Shown: one piece after another, positions 1-7,602 of the stretch | Layout of the letters: the number at the start of each line of letters is the position of its first letter | Position numbering within the stretch: the stretch's first letter is position 1 | The notes under the pieces: generated by a model | Told to the model about the DNA's origin: nothing | Database searches by the model: none | Seen by the model: only the letters and a program-made list of their open reading frames with translations | Program-made: the position numbers and the translations under genes | Assembly (NCBI GenBank): GCA_944392275.1 | Contig: CALXWA010000008.1 | Location: forward strand, 1 to 34,230 | Source: an uncultured Alphaproteobacteria bacterium | Lineage (GTDB): Bacteria > Pseudomonadota > Alphaproteobacteria > RF32 > CAG-239 | DNA length: 34,230 bases | Direction: 5' to 3'

Positions 1-72
1 ACCATGGTCTACGTGACCAATCGTTCCGATATTGCAGTGCGGCTTCGTCCGCTCAAACTTCTCTTTTGCCAT
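1..72 (-). CDS. tuf: Elongation factor Tu, N-terminal 24 codons (partial)
   Basis: Minus-strand reading from an ATG at 72-70 gives [20 protein letters not shown] and continues VDHG to the window edge. This is the invariant start of EF-Tu and the beginning of its P-loop (GHVDHGKT). EF-Tu is the GTPase that delivers aminoacyl-tRNA to the ribosome. The start is preceded by AGGA about 10 nt upstream. It lies 65 nt downstream of tRNA-Gly and tRNA-Tyr on the same strand, the arrangement known from tufB loci. The gene is cut by the window edge. A second tuf copy ends at the opposite edge of the window. Confidence 0.95.
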
Positions 73-101
73 CTTATAAAATCCTAGTTGTTTATGTTGT
101 T

Positions 102-115
102 AATAAGTACTTATT
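102..115. repeat. Perfect 14-bp palindrome in the tuf leader
   Basis: AATAAGTACTTATT is a perfect inverted repeat without a spacer. It sits between the tRNA-Gly 3' end and the tuf start codon. It could be a protein-binding site or an RNA-processing element in the tRNA-tuf transcript. No function can be assigned from sequence alone, and AT-rich DNA makes chance palindromes more likely. Confidence 0.4.
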
Positions 116-137
116 TCATGTTATTAAGGGGAAAATA

Positions 138-211
138 TGGAGCGGGTGAGGGGAATCGAACCCCCGTCATAAGCTTGGAAGGCTTCTGCTCTACCATTGA
201 GCTACACCCGC
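138..211 (-). tRNA. tRNA-Gly(TCC)
   Basis: Minus-strand cloverleaf of 74 nt with CCA encoded (TGG at 138-140 on the plus strand). The acceptor stem GCGGGTG pairs with CACCCGC. The T arm contains GGTTCGATTCC and the anticodon loop reads CTTCCAA, giving anticodon TCC. It lies between tRNA-Tyr and tuf and is probably cotranscribed with both. Confidence 0.95.
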
Positions 212-245
212 TTACTTGCCCCATTTCAGATTCACACCTGAAAAG

Positions 246-330
246 TGGTGGAGGGGGATGGATTCGAACCATCGTAGACTAAGTCGACGGATTTACAGTC
301 CGTTGCATTTGACCGCTCTGCCACCCCTCC
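246..330 (-). tRNA. tRNA-Tyr(GTA)
   Basis: Minus-strand class II tRNA of 85 nt with encoded CCA. The acceptor stem GGAGGGG pairs with CCCCTCC and the discriminator is A. The anticodon loop is CTGTAAA (anticodon GTA). A long variable arm is present, as expected for bacterial tRNA-Tyr. It is the first gene of the tRNA-Tyr, tRNA-Gly, tuf unit. Confidence 0.95.
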
Positions 331-380
331 TCAATTCAGGGTAGAGGAAAAATACACTCCTCTAAAATCAACACTAGCAA

Positions 381-407
381 ATAATAGCATTTTCCCCTCT
401 TTGTCAA
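381..407 (-). promoter_or_regulatory. Promoter of the tRNA-Tyr/tRNA-Gly/tuf unit
   Basis: On the minus strand there is a perfect -35 TTGACA (407-402) and a -10 TATTAT (386-381), with a 15-nt spacer; an alternative TTATTT hexamer gives 17 nt. The predicted start lies about 44 nt upstream of tRNA-Tyr. The plus strand carries a TATAAT hexamer at 419-424 that could serve murQ, but I see no good -35 for it. Confidence 0.6.
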
Positions 408-479
408 TACATTTTTTATATAATTCTTAATTAATTTAAAATATCCTCTTTTTTGAATTAGATATCCGGAGATAAAAAA

Positions 480-1367
480 ATGAACAAAATCGCTTTAACC
501 GAAAAGAATAATCCGGCAACGACCGATATTGATTTAATGGATTCGTACCAAATAGCCAAAACCATAAATAATGAGGATAAAAAAGTTGCCTTAGCGGTTG
601 AACAAGTTTTACCGCAAATTGCCCAAGGGATTGAAACTATTGCTCAAGCCTTTCAACACGGAGGACGTCTGGCCTACTTTGGTGCCGGAACCAGCGGACG
701 TTTGGGAGTATTAGACGCCTCGGAATGTTGGCCCACCTTTGGTGTCGACCGCGAAATGGTTTCCGGCTTTATTGCCGGAGGAGACAAAGCGTTGCGATTC
801 TCCATTGAAAATGCGGAAGATAGTTGCGAACTGGCCTTACAAGACCTTGCAACTTTTGCCCCCACCAATAAAGACATTGTGGTTGGCATTTCTGCCGGAG
901 GTGGTCCGAAATATGTTTTAACAATATTACAAAAAGCACAAGAAATCGGAGCAAAAACAATTGGTATCAGCTCCAATCCGGAAGCCTTATTACAAAAATT
1001 TTCCGATATTTTTATCAACCCCGTCGTCGGAGAAGAAGCCATTACCGGATCCTCTCGCATGAAATCCGGAACTGCTCAAAAGATGATTCTCAACATGCTT
1101 TCAACCGGGGCCATGATTCGTATCGGAAAGACTTACAAAAATTACATGATCGACCTCCGAATGCTTAATGAAAAACTTGTCGCCCGGGGGATTCGTTTTG
1201 TAGAAGAAATTGCCGATGTTTCAACACAAGAAGCTAAACAATATCTGGAAGATTCGGATCATCAGGTCAAAACCGCCTGTGTCATGGCAAAATTCAAATG
1301 CTCTAAAGATGAGGCTCAAAAAAAACTAACCGCTGCGAATGGAATTTTGCGAAAGGTAATCCAATGA
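480..1367 (+). CDS. murQ: N-acetylmuramic acid 6-phosphate etherase MurQ
   Basis: This 295-residue SIS-domain enzyme cleaves the D-lactyl ether of MurNAc-6-phosphate to give GlcNAc-6-phosphate. That is a cytoplasmic step of peptidoglycan recycling. The family signature GAGTSGRLGVLDASE is at residues 68-82. Glu82 and Glu113 match the catalytic pair known in E. coli MurQ (Glu83 and Glu114). The block GEEAITGSSRMKSGTAQK matches the usual GPE.LTGSTRLKAGTAQK. Length is normal. GGAG lies about 7 nt before the ATG. The gene overlaps the next one by 4 nt and opens a five-gene plus-strand operon. No MurNAc kinase (AnmK) or PTS gene is present in the window. Confidence 0.93.
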   Translation: MNKIALTEKNNPATTDIDLMDSYQIAKTINNEDKKVALAVEQVLPQIAQGIETIAQAFQHGGRLAYFGAGTSGRLGVLDASECWPTFGVDREMVSGFIAGGDKALRFSIENAEDSCELALQDLATFAPTNKDIVVGISAGGGPKYVLTILQKAQEIGAKTIGISSNPEALLQKFSDIFINPVVGEEAITGSSRMKSGTAQKMILNMLSTGAMIRIGKTYKNYMIDLRMLNEKLVARGIRFVEEIADVSTQEAKQYLEDSDHQVKTACVMAKFKCSKDEAQKKLTAANGILRKVIQ

Positions 1368-2110
1368 CAAAAAACAATATTCCTAACAAAAACACCAAAC
1401 AATCACTGATTTTGTACGGAAAACACGCCGTTTTGTCGGCCTTAAACAACCCCAACAGAAAAATCTCAAAAATTCTATGCACAAAAGAAAATGCCGACCT
1501 GATACGAAAAGCATCTCCCCAAGCCGCTTTCACGATTGTCGACCGCAAAGAAATTGATAAAATTTTACCGCATGATGCCGTCCATCAGGGGCTTGCGGCC
1601 TACAGCTCCGAGCTTCCATCGGCTTCTTTGGAAGATATTATAAAACAAGCCGCCGAACTGGAAAAATGCCATATTTTGATTTTAGATCAGGTAACCGATC
1701 CGCAAAACATTGGTGCCATTATCCGTTCTTGTGTCGCCTTTAATACTTTAGCCTTAATTTTACAAGATAAAAATTCTCCTTCCGAAACGGGAGCCATGGT
1801 AAAAGCATCTGCCGGAACAATTGAACACTTACCGATTTGTCGGGTAACCAATTTATCTCGTGCCATAGAACAATTAAAAAAAGCCGGATTCTGGATTATC
1901 GGAATGGATGGATATGCCACCACCACTGTTGATAAAATGAACAAATCCGGAAAAACGGCCATCATCATGGGATCCGAAGGCAAAGGCATGCGTCGTCTGA
2001 TTGAAGAATCATGCGACTCAACCATCAAACTCCCCATGAATGAAAAAGTAGAAAGTCTTAACGTCTCTACAGCCGCTGCCATTGTCCTCTATGAAATAAA
2101 CAAAAATTAA
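1364..2110 (+). CDS. rlmB: 23S rRNA 2'-O-ribose methyltransferase, SpoU/TrmH family (RlmB-like)
   Basis: A 248-residue SPOUT methyltransferase. RlmB methylates the 2'-O of G2251 in 23S rRNA using S-adenosylmethionine. An N-terminal substrate-binding domain (about residues 17-80, starting LYGKHAVLSAL) precedes the knotted SpoU domain. The three SpoU motifs are visible: NIGAIIRSC at 115-123, IIMGSEGKGM at 200-209, and LPMNEKVESLNVSTAAA at 223-239. The start overlaps the murQ stop by 4 nt, so translation is probably coupled. A gap of about 70 nt follows before the ABC ATPase. The RlmB assignment over other SpoU paralogues rests on length and the N-terminal domain. Confidence 0.88.
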   Translation: MTKNNIPNKNTKQSLILYGKHAVLSALNNPNRKISKILCTKENADLIRKASPQAAFTIVDRKEIDKILPHDAVHQGLAAYSSELPSASLEDIIKQAAELEKCHILILDQVTDPQNIGAIIRSCVAFNTLALILQDKNSPSETGAMVKASAGTIEHLPICRVTNLSRAIEQLKKAGFWIIGMDGYATTTVDKMNKSGKTAIIMGSEGKGMRRLIEESCDSTIKLPMNEKVESLNVSTAAAIVLYEINKN

Positions 2111-2180
2111 TCTTGTTGTAAGGATTCACTTAATTTTTAACTTTAAAAAATATACTGAGACTTCAAACAGGAGAAAAAGA

Positions 2181-2909
2181 GTGTTTACAATAAATGTTTC
2201 AGGGTTAAGCAAAAACTTTAATCAACTCCAAGCCGTCAACCAAGTTTCTTTCACGGCTAAAAAAGGAGAAATTATTGCTTTGCTCGGTCCCAACGGTGCC
2301 GGCAAATCAACCCTAATGAACATGATTTGCGGTTATCTGGCTCCCACAAGCGGAGAAATTGAAATTCTCGGCAAAAAAATTCACGATTACCCTCTTTTTG
2401 CAAAAGAAAATATTGGCTTTTTGCCGGAAGGTTCTCCTCTTTATCCGGATTTAAGCGTCAAAAATTTTCTCCGCTACATGGCCGAATTAAGAAACATAAA
2501 AAAGCAAGAACTCAAAAACCGTATACTTCAAGTTGCCAAAGACGCTCAAATTGAAGAGATACTGAAACAAAAAATAGAAACCTTATCCAAAGGCTACCAA
2601 CGCCGTGTCGGATTTGCACAAAGCATTTTATCCGACCCGACCCTCCTTTTGCTTGATGAACCGACGGATGGTCTGGATCCCAATCAAAAAGAACATATCC
2701 GCCGCCTGATCAGCCAAATGAGTACAAATAAGACCATCCTAATTTCAACTCATTTACTGGAAGAAGCGGAAAATATTGCTACCCGCATTATCTTAATGAA
2801 CAAAGGAGAAATCAAAGCCGACGGAACATTAAAACAAATCCTAAAAACCAATTCTTGTTCAACATTGGCAGAACTTTTCCGTAAATTGACGAGGGAAACA
2901 AATGCATAA
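2181..2909 (+). CDS. ABC transporter ATP-binding protein, GldA-like
   Basis: A 242-residue ABC ATPase that would power the membrane protein encoded next. Walker A GPNGAGKST is at residues 36-44, the signature LSKGYQ at 135-140, Walker B LLLLDEP at 155-161, and the switch His at 191. GTG is the start codon, with AGGAG 6 to 10 nt upstream. The stop overlaps the next start by 8 nt, which fixes its partner. The family (multidrug/Gld-type) usually exports substrates through ABC-2 permeases. In Bacteroidetes, GldA-GldF-GldG take part in gliding; outside that phylum the substrate is unknown. I call it GldA-like because of the GldF/GldG partner. Confidence 0.85.
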   Translation: MFTINVSGLSKNFNQLQAVNQVSFTAKKGEIIALLGPNGAGKSTLMNMICGYLAPTSGEIEILGKKIHDYPLFAKENIGFLPEGSPLYPDLSVKNFLRYMAELRNIKKQELKNRILQVAKDAQIEEILKQKIETLSKGYQRRVGFAQSILSDPTLLLLDEPTDGLDPNQKEHIRRLISQMSTNKTILISTHLLEEAENIATRIILMNKGEIKADGTLKQILKTNSCSTLAELFRKLTRETNA

Positions 2910-5900
2910 ATTATGGATTGTTACAAAAAATGAATTTTATCGTTATTTTATCTCTCCGCTGGCCTATGTCTACTTGCTGGGCTTTTTACTGTTAAACAGC
3001 AGTTTTGCAATCTATTTTGGTCATTTTTTTGATAACGGGCAAGCCGATCTAACGGCAATGTTTGCCTATCAACCTTGGATTTACCTGCTCTTTATTCCAG
3101 GAATATCCATGCGTCTTTGGGCAGAAGAATTCCGTACCAAAACCATTCTCCAGTTAATGACCATGCCGATATCCGTCAACGCTTTGGTGTGGGGAAAATT
3201 TTTAGCCGCATGGTTATTTTGTGCTCTTGCTTTGCTCTTGACCTTTCCTTTCTGGATTACCGTAAATCTTCTCGGTTCTCCGGACAATGCCGTTATTTGT
3301 ATCAGCTACATCGGGAGTTTTATCTTAGCCGGATGCATGTTGTCAATTTCTCAAACCATGTCTGCCCTGACCAAAAATCAGGTAATTGCTCTGGTCTTAT
3401 CGGTCATCGCCAATTTAATCTTCTTTTTAAGTGGAATTGAATATGTTCTGGGTTTCTTCAGAAGTTTTGCGTCGGTAAACATCATTGATATGATTGCCTC
3501 TTTCAGCTTTTTGACCCATTTTGCCACCATTAGCAGCGGTTTGTTGGAAGCTCGGGATATTGTCTTTTTTGCCTCTCTGATTTTGTTGTTTAATTTTACG
3601 ACCGTTTTAATCATCAGCTTCAAGACATCGGGCACAACCCCATGGTTAAAATCCAGATTTCGTGAATATTATATTGCCTTTTTTATTTTACTGCTCGGAG
3701 CTTTCTGCGGCCTAAATTTATTAGCCAACAATTGGCTCCGTCGTTACCAAATTGACTTCACACAAGAAAAACTTTTCACATTAACCGATTCTTCAATCCA
3801 AACTCTGCAGAATCTACCGGAACCCATACACGCCAAACTGTATTATTCCCCCATTCTTGGGGAACGCAACGCCGCCATGCGAATTTTATTTGACAATGTT
3901 CGTTTGCTCTTACAACGATACGCCATAATCTCTAAAGGAAATTTTTCCTTCCAAATTCTCAATCCGGAGCCTCTCAGCGATATTGAAGACCGAGCAATTA
4001 ACGATGGATTGCAACCTTTCCCGATTATTGATAACAACACCAATGCCTATTTTGGGATGACAATCACCGATGCCGTTGATAAAAAACGAGTTATTCCGTT
4101 TTTTCCTCTGGAACGAGCCCATCTGTTAGAACAAGATATTACCAAACACATCTACCTTCTAAACCACCAGAAAAAAACACTTGGGATAATCACCTCATTA
4201 CCCATGTTTGATGATTTTGTAAAAAATGTAGCCGTTGACAAATGGGAAATCATTCGCCAATTAGAAGATTTTTATAAACTAAAAAAAATTGACAACGACA
4301 ATCCGGATTTAAGTGGGATTGATGCCCTATTAATAGCACACCCGCAAAAACTATCCCCCACATTGGAACAAAACATTTCCGCCTATACAAAAAAGGGAGG
4401 AAAAACTTTAGCCCTCTTTGACCTGGCCGCCGAAGCCCCCAGTATTTTTTCTCCGGCAATTGCCGAACTATCACCATCGGATTTTGGAACGCTTCCCGCC
4501 CAATGGGGCGTAGAATTTCATTCCGCTTTAACGGTTGCCGACTTAGAAAATTCCTCCGTTGTTGATGCCGGATCCGACCCCACCAACCCGATTTTTACCC
4601 AAGATCTGTTGCAATTTTACATTTCTGGAAACGGCTTTAACCGAGAAGTCAAAGAAACCTCTTTGTTAAAAAAGATGCTCATGAGCTCGGTTGGTGTTTT
4701 CACCCCAACAACAGATGCCCCAACCTATTTTATTCCCCTATTAAAAGCCGGGGAAACTTCTGCCTTACTCTCATCAGAAGTCGTCTACCGCCACATTCAT
4801 CCCAACATTGTTTTAAGAAATTTCAAAGCCGATAACAACCCTAAAATCATTGCGGCTCGTCTTATCGGAAAAACGACGGATAATCCCTATGACATTATTG
4901 TCGTCGGAGACACGGATTTTCTGTATGACAGTTTTTGGACCGTCAGCGGTCGTATCTTAAACAAAAACTACTTTGTACCCTTGCTTGACAACGGAAACTT
5001 CGTCCTCAACGCTCTTGATTCTCTGCTCGGAAATTATGACTTACTTTCTCTACGTGGAAAATCGGCATCAATACGCCTTTTCCCGCAGTTAGAACGGCAA
5101 AGAAAGCTCGACCTGCAACAATTCAGCATAAAAGAGGCTGAAATTTTTCAAGAAATCAATAAAACCAAAAAGAGCTTAGATGAAATTTGGGCAAAACGCA
5201 ATTTTGAAGAAAGAAACACCTTTACACCCGATGAGTTATCTTTAATTGCCAATATCCGTCAAACAATGGATCACTTACGGAAAGAATTATACCAAATTCG
5301 CAACCAAGCACAAAAGAACCAAAACAAAATACGCAACCGCGTTTTGTTTTATAACATTTATCTTCTTCCGTTACTTTTTCTGTTTGGCTGGGTTGTTTGG
5401 AAAATTTTCAAGCAATCGCCTCAACAAAAAATTCACCCGCAAATAAAAATCAATCGTCCGTTTGTTTTGGGAGCCCTAATTACCGCAACCCTTTTGGGAC
5501 TTGGCATCTGGAGCAATACCGGAGCCAATGTTGGCAACACGGAAGAACTAATCGGACAACCGCTTTTTGCAAAACTTCCCGACCAAATTAATGACATTAC
5601 CCAAATCACCTTAACCAACCACGACCAAAAACTTGTCTTTAAAAAAGATAACGGAATATGGACATTACAAGGATATCCGCATTTTTATGTCTACCAAAAA
5701 CGTATTCGGAGTTTTTTGAGTGCCTTAATGGAAGCCTCCTTCTATGAAAAAAAATCCAACAAAATGGAACATTTAGGACTCTTTGGGTTAACACCGATTA
5801 ATGCCGACAATTCATCCGCTGTACGGATTGAATTGGCAACGGCAACCGGAAAAAATATTGTAGCCTTTGAGGTAGGCAAATATGATCTTGACCTTGGAAG

Positions 5901-6372
5901 GGGGAGCCGCGGAGCCTATATTAAGTTTGACAATCGGTTCCAAGTATGGTTAGTGGCGATGGATTTAATTGACCTATCCTTAACCCCGGAAAGCTGGACC
6001 TTTAGCTCAATCTGGAATCTTCGCTTTGGAAGGATTGCCGCCATCAATAATGCAACCGACATTGATTATAATGCCAACATCACCAAATATCTGTTAAACA
6101 CATATTTTACCAACACGACCTCAACACTCAACCATCCGCAACTTTTACAAACATTAAACATAACCAGTGAAGGAAACAACTATACCACAATTAATTTTTA
6201 CCGTTCGGACAACAAAATTTGGTTGAGTTATGTGTTCCGTCAACCGATTACGGAAAATTCATTGCAAAGCTTTGCCGAATGTGCTAAAGGCATTTTTTAT
6301 CAAATATCAGATCAGCAATGGGAGAAAATAAAAAATGCAATCCTTAACCCCTCAACAAGCCAATCGTCTTAA
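2902..6372 (+). CDS. Fusion of ABC-2 permease (GldF-like), GldG-like domain and DUF4340-like domain
   Basis: A 1156-residue membrane protein. Residues 1-245 form an ABC-2 type permease with about six helices. A helix at 257-275 begins a GldG-like segment (ABC_transp_aux type) with a large periplasmic domain at about 280-735, a polar, coiled-coil-like stretch at 735-810 and a closing helix at 815-835. Another helix at 852-870 starts a C-terminal domain resembling DUF4340 (about 885-1130), with the typical pattern of lipase-like beta repeats ending in GIWTLQGYP. These three parts are normally separate genes next to the ATPase. The reading frame is uninterrupted. It overlaps its ATPase by 8 nt and the CDF gene by 38 nt. 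Domain names are my reading of family patterns; the fusion itself is seen directly. Confidence 0.8.
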   Translation: MHKLWIVTKNEFYRYFISPLAYVYLLGFLLLNSSFAIYFGHFFDNGQADLTAMFAYQPWIYLLFIPGISMRLWAEEFRTKTILQLMTMPISVNALVWGKFLAAWLFCALALLLTFPFWITVNLLGSPDNAVICISYIGSFILAGCMLSISQTMSALTKNQVIALVLSVIANLIFFLSGIEYVLGFFRSFASVNIIDMIASFSFLTHFATISSGLLEARDIVFFASLILLFNFTTVLIISFKTSGTTPWLKSRFREYYIAFFILLLGAFCGLNLLANNWLRRYQIDFTQEKLFTLTDSSIQTLQNLPEPIHAKLYYSPILGERNAAMRILFDNVRLLLQRYAIISKGNFSFQILNPEPLSDIEDRAINDGLQPFPIIDNNTNAYFGMTITDAVDKKRVIPFFPLERAHLLEQDITKHIYLLNHQKKTLGIITSLPMFDDFVKNVAVDKWEIIRQLEDFYKLKKIDNDNPDLSGIDALLIAHPQKLSPTLEQNISAYTKKGGKTLALFDLAAEAPSIFSPAIAELSPSDFGTLPAQWGVEFHSALTVADLENSSVVDAGSDPTNPIFTQDLLQFYISGNGFNREVKETSLLKKMLMSSVGVFTPTTDAPTYFIPLLKAGETSALLSSEVVYRHIHPNIVLRNFKADNNPKIIAARLIGKTTDNPYDIIVVGDTDFLYDSFWTVSGRILNKNYFVPLLDNGNFVLNALDSLLGNYDLLSLRGKSASIRLFPQLERQRKLDLQQFSIKEAEIFQEINKTKKSLDEIWAKRNFEERNTFTPDELSLIANIRQTMDHLRKELYQIRNQAQKNQNKIRNRVLFYNIYLLPLLFLFGWVVWKIFKQSPQQKIHPQIKINRPFVLGALITATLLGLGIWSNTGANVGNTEELIGQPLFAKLPDQINDITQITLTNHDQKLVFKKDNGIWTLQGYPHFYVYQKRIRSFLSALMEASFYEKKSNKMEHLGLFGLTPINADNSSAVRIELATATGKNIVAFEVGKYDLDLGRGSRGAYIKFDNRFQVWLVAMDLIDLSLTPESWTFSSIWNLRFGRIAAINNATDIDYNANITKYLLNTYFTNTTSTLNHPQLLQTLNITSEGNNYTTINFYRSDNKIWLSYVFRQPITENSLQSFAECAKGIFYQISDQQWEKIKNAILNPSTSQSS

Positions 6373-7252
6373 AAAAAGAGCTGCAACCGGGAGTGTCTGC
6401 CTGGCCATAACCTTAACCATCATCAAAACTTTCGGGGTTATTTTTACCGGATCTTTATCGGTACTTTCTTCCATGATTGACAGTTTGGCAGACTTATTTG
6501 CCTCTTCCATTACCTATGTGGCCGTCCGCTATTCTTCCAAACCGGCCAGTGTCAAACACCGCTATGGTTTTGGCAAAGCAGAATCTCTAAGTGCTTTGGT
6601 TCAATCAGCCTTTGTAGCCGGTTCCGGCATTTTTGTAATGTACGATGGGATCACTCGCTTTATGTCCCCGGAAAAAGAAATTTCAGCCGATACCGGTATT
6701 TTTGTAATGTTACTGAGTTTGGGGCTAACCTTTATTTTGATAAGCTACCAAAAATATGTGGCCAGAAGAACACATTCGCAAGCAATTGAAGCCGATTCCC
6801 AACACTATGCCGTTGACATTATAACCAATATTTCAATTATCCTAACCTTATTGGTCGTCAAATACTTTCAAATCTATTGGTTTGATACCCTAACCGCGTT
6901 TCTCATTTCGGCTTATTTACTCTTTAATGCTTACCGCCTGGCCCAAAAGGCGATTGATATGCTTATGGATAAAGAATTAGACGATGATATCCGTGAAAAA
7001 ATCGAAAAAATTGTATTATCAAGCGAACATACTCAGGGCTTGCATGACTTAAGAACCCGTGATTTGGGGGGAGTGTACATGTTTGAATTTCATCTTGAAT
7101 TAGACGGAAATTTACCTCTTTACAAAGCCCACGATTACTGCGATGAGGTCGAAAACAACCTCCTCAAGGAATATCCGAATGCTCAAATCATCATCCATCA
7201 AGACCCGGCCGGATTACCCGAAAAAAGATTAGACACGGTATTGCAAAAATAA
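6335..7252 (+). CDS. Cation diffusion facilitator (CDF) family divalent metal exporter
   Basis: A 305-residue inner-membrane antiporter that exports divalent metals (Zn, Fe, Mn or Co) against protons. Six helices are followed by a cytoplasmic alpha-beta domain (about residues 210-290). The metal site is visible as Asp49 and Asp53 in helix 2 (DSLAD) and His157 and Asp161 in helix 5 (HYAVD). These match the DxxxD/HxxxD set of E. coli FieF, which suggests Zn/Fe/Cd-type selectivity, though selectivity cannot be fixed from motifs. The start overlaps the end of the preceding gene by 38 nt, with GGGAG about 9 nt before the ATG inside that gene. No U-rich terminator follows directly. Confidence 0.88.
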   Translation: MQSLTPQQANRLKKRAATGSVCLAITLTIIKTFGVIFTGSLSVLSSMIDSLADLFASSITYVAVRYSSKPASVKHRYGFGKAESLSALVQSAFVAGSGIFVMYDGITRFMSPEKEISADTGIFVMLLSLGLTFILISYQKYVARRTHSQAIEADSQHYAVDIITNISIILTLLVVKYFQIYWFDTLTAFLISAYLLFNAYRLAQKAIDMLMDKELDDDIREKIEKIVLSSEHTQGLHDLRTRDLGGVYMFEFHLELDGNLPLYKAHDYCDEVENNLLKEYPNAQIIIHQDPAGLPEKRLDTVLQK

Positions 7253-7301
7253 AAAAAAGCTCTCTTTATTATAGGCCGTTTAAAGCGTATAAAAAGAGAG
7301 C
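7251..7301 (-). terminator. Intrinsic terminator reading on the minus strand
   Basis: The 9-bp stem GCTCTCTTT (7259-7267) pairs with AAAGAGAGC (7293-7301). On the minus strand it is followed by eight Ts (7258-7251). On the plus strand no T-run follows, so it does not look like the terminator of the CDF gene. It would end transcripts coming from the gap between the CDF gene and hppA. Confidence 0.6.
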
Positions 7302-7482
7302 CAAAAGAAAATAGAAAAGTTCAACAACTGTTTCACAACATCTGTTGATTTTTGTCTTCAAAATAATCATGAGCAACGACATATATAACAATCTTGTCAT
7401 ACATATCCATTTGATGGAACATCCTAAAAGAAGACAATCTTTCTATCAAAATAAAAATAAATAAAATATATATAGTTTTCGT
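7251..7482 (-). ncRNA. Candidate small RNA or small-protein mRNA
   Basis: This gap has a minus-strand promoter-like pair, TTGACA (7517-7512 region) and TATTTT with a 16-nt spacer, and a strong minus-strand terminator at 7301-7251. The implied transcript is about 230 nt. It lies beyond the hppA terminator, so it is not simply hppA read-through. It contains a short frame, MFHQMDMYDKIVIYVVAHDY and so on (29 residues, about 7419-7333), with AGGA about 11 nt before an internal ATG. Whether the product is RNA or peptide is not decidable here. I recognise no known RNA family. Confidence 0.35.
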
Positions 7483-7488
7483 CCCCAA

Positions 7489-7517
7489 AAATACATTATT
7501 TTTATTTTTTGTCAAGC
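7489..7517 (-). promoter_or_regulatory. Promoter-like pair for the orphan transcript
   Basis: On the minus strand a perfect -35 TTGACA is followed, after 16 nt, by TATTTT. The pair is read away from hppA towards the terminator at 7301-7251. The sequence is AT-rich, so the -10 is less convincing than the -35. Confidence 0.4.
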
Positions 7518-7529
7518 TTTTTGTTTAAA

Positions 7530-7568
7530 AAAAACAGTCGAGTAAATTCATACCCGACTGTTTTTTTT
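7530..7568. terminator. Bidirectional terminator after hppA
   Basis: Stem CAGTCG (7534-7540 region) pairs with CGACTG (7555-7560). The hairpin is flanked by an A-run on the left and eight Ts on the right, so it works on both strands. It lies 35 nt past the hppA stop codon. Confidence 0.85.
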
Positions 7569-7602
7569 AAATTTTAGGTTATTTCAACCTCAAGAGGAAA
7601 GA

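Noticed and set aside
88..282. 64-residue plus-strand frame across tRNA-Gly and tRNA-Tyr
   Set aside because: It runs antisense over two clear tRNA genes; the frame is a by-product of their sequence.
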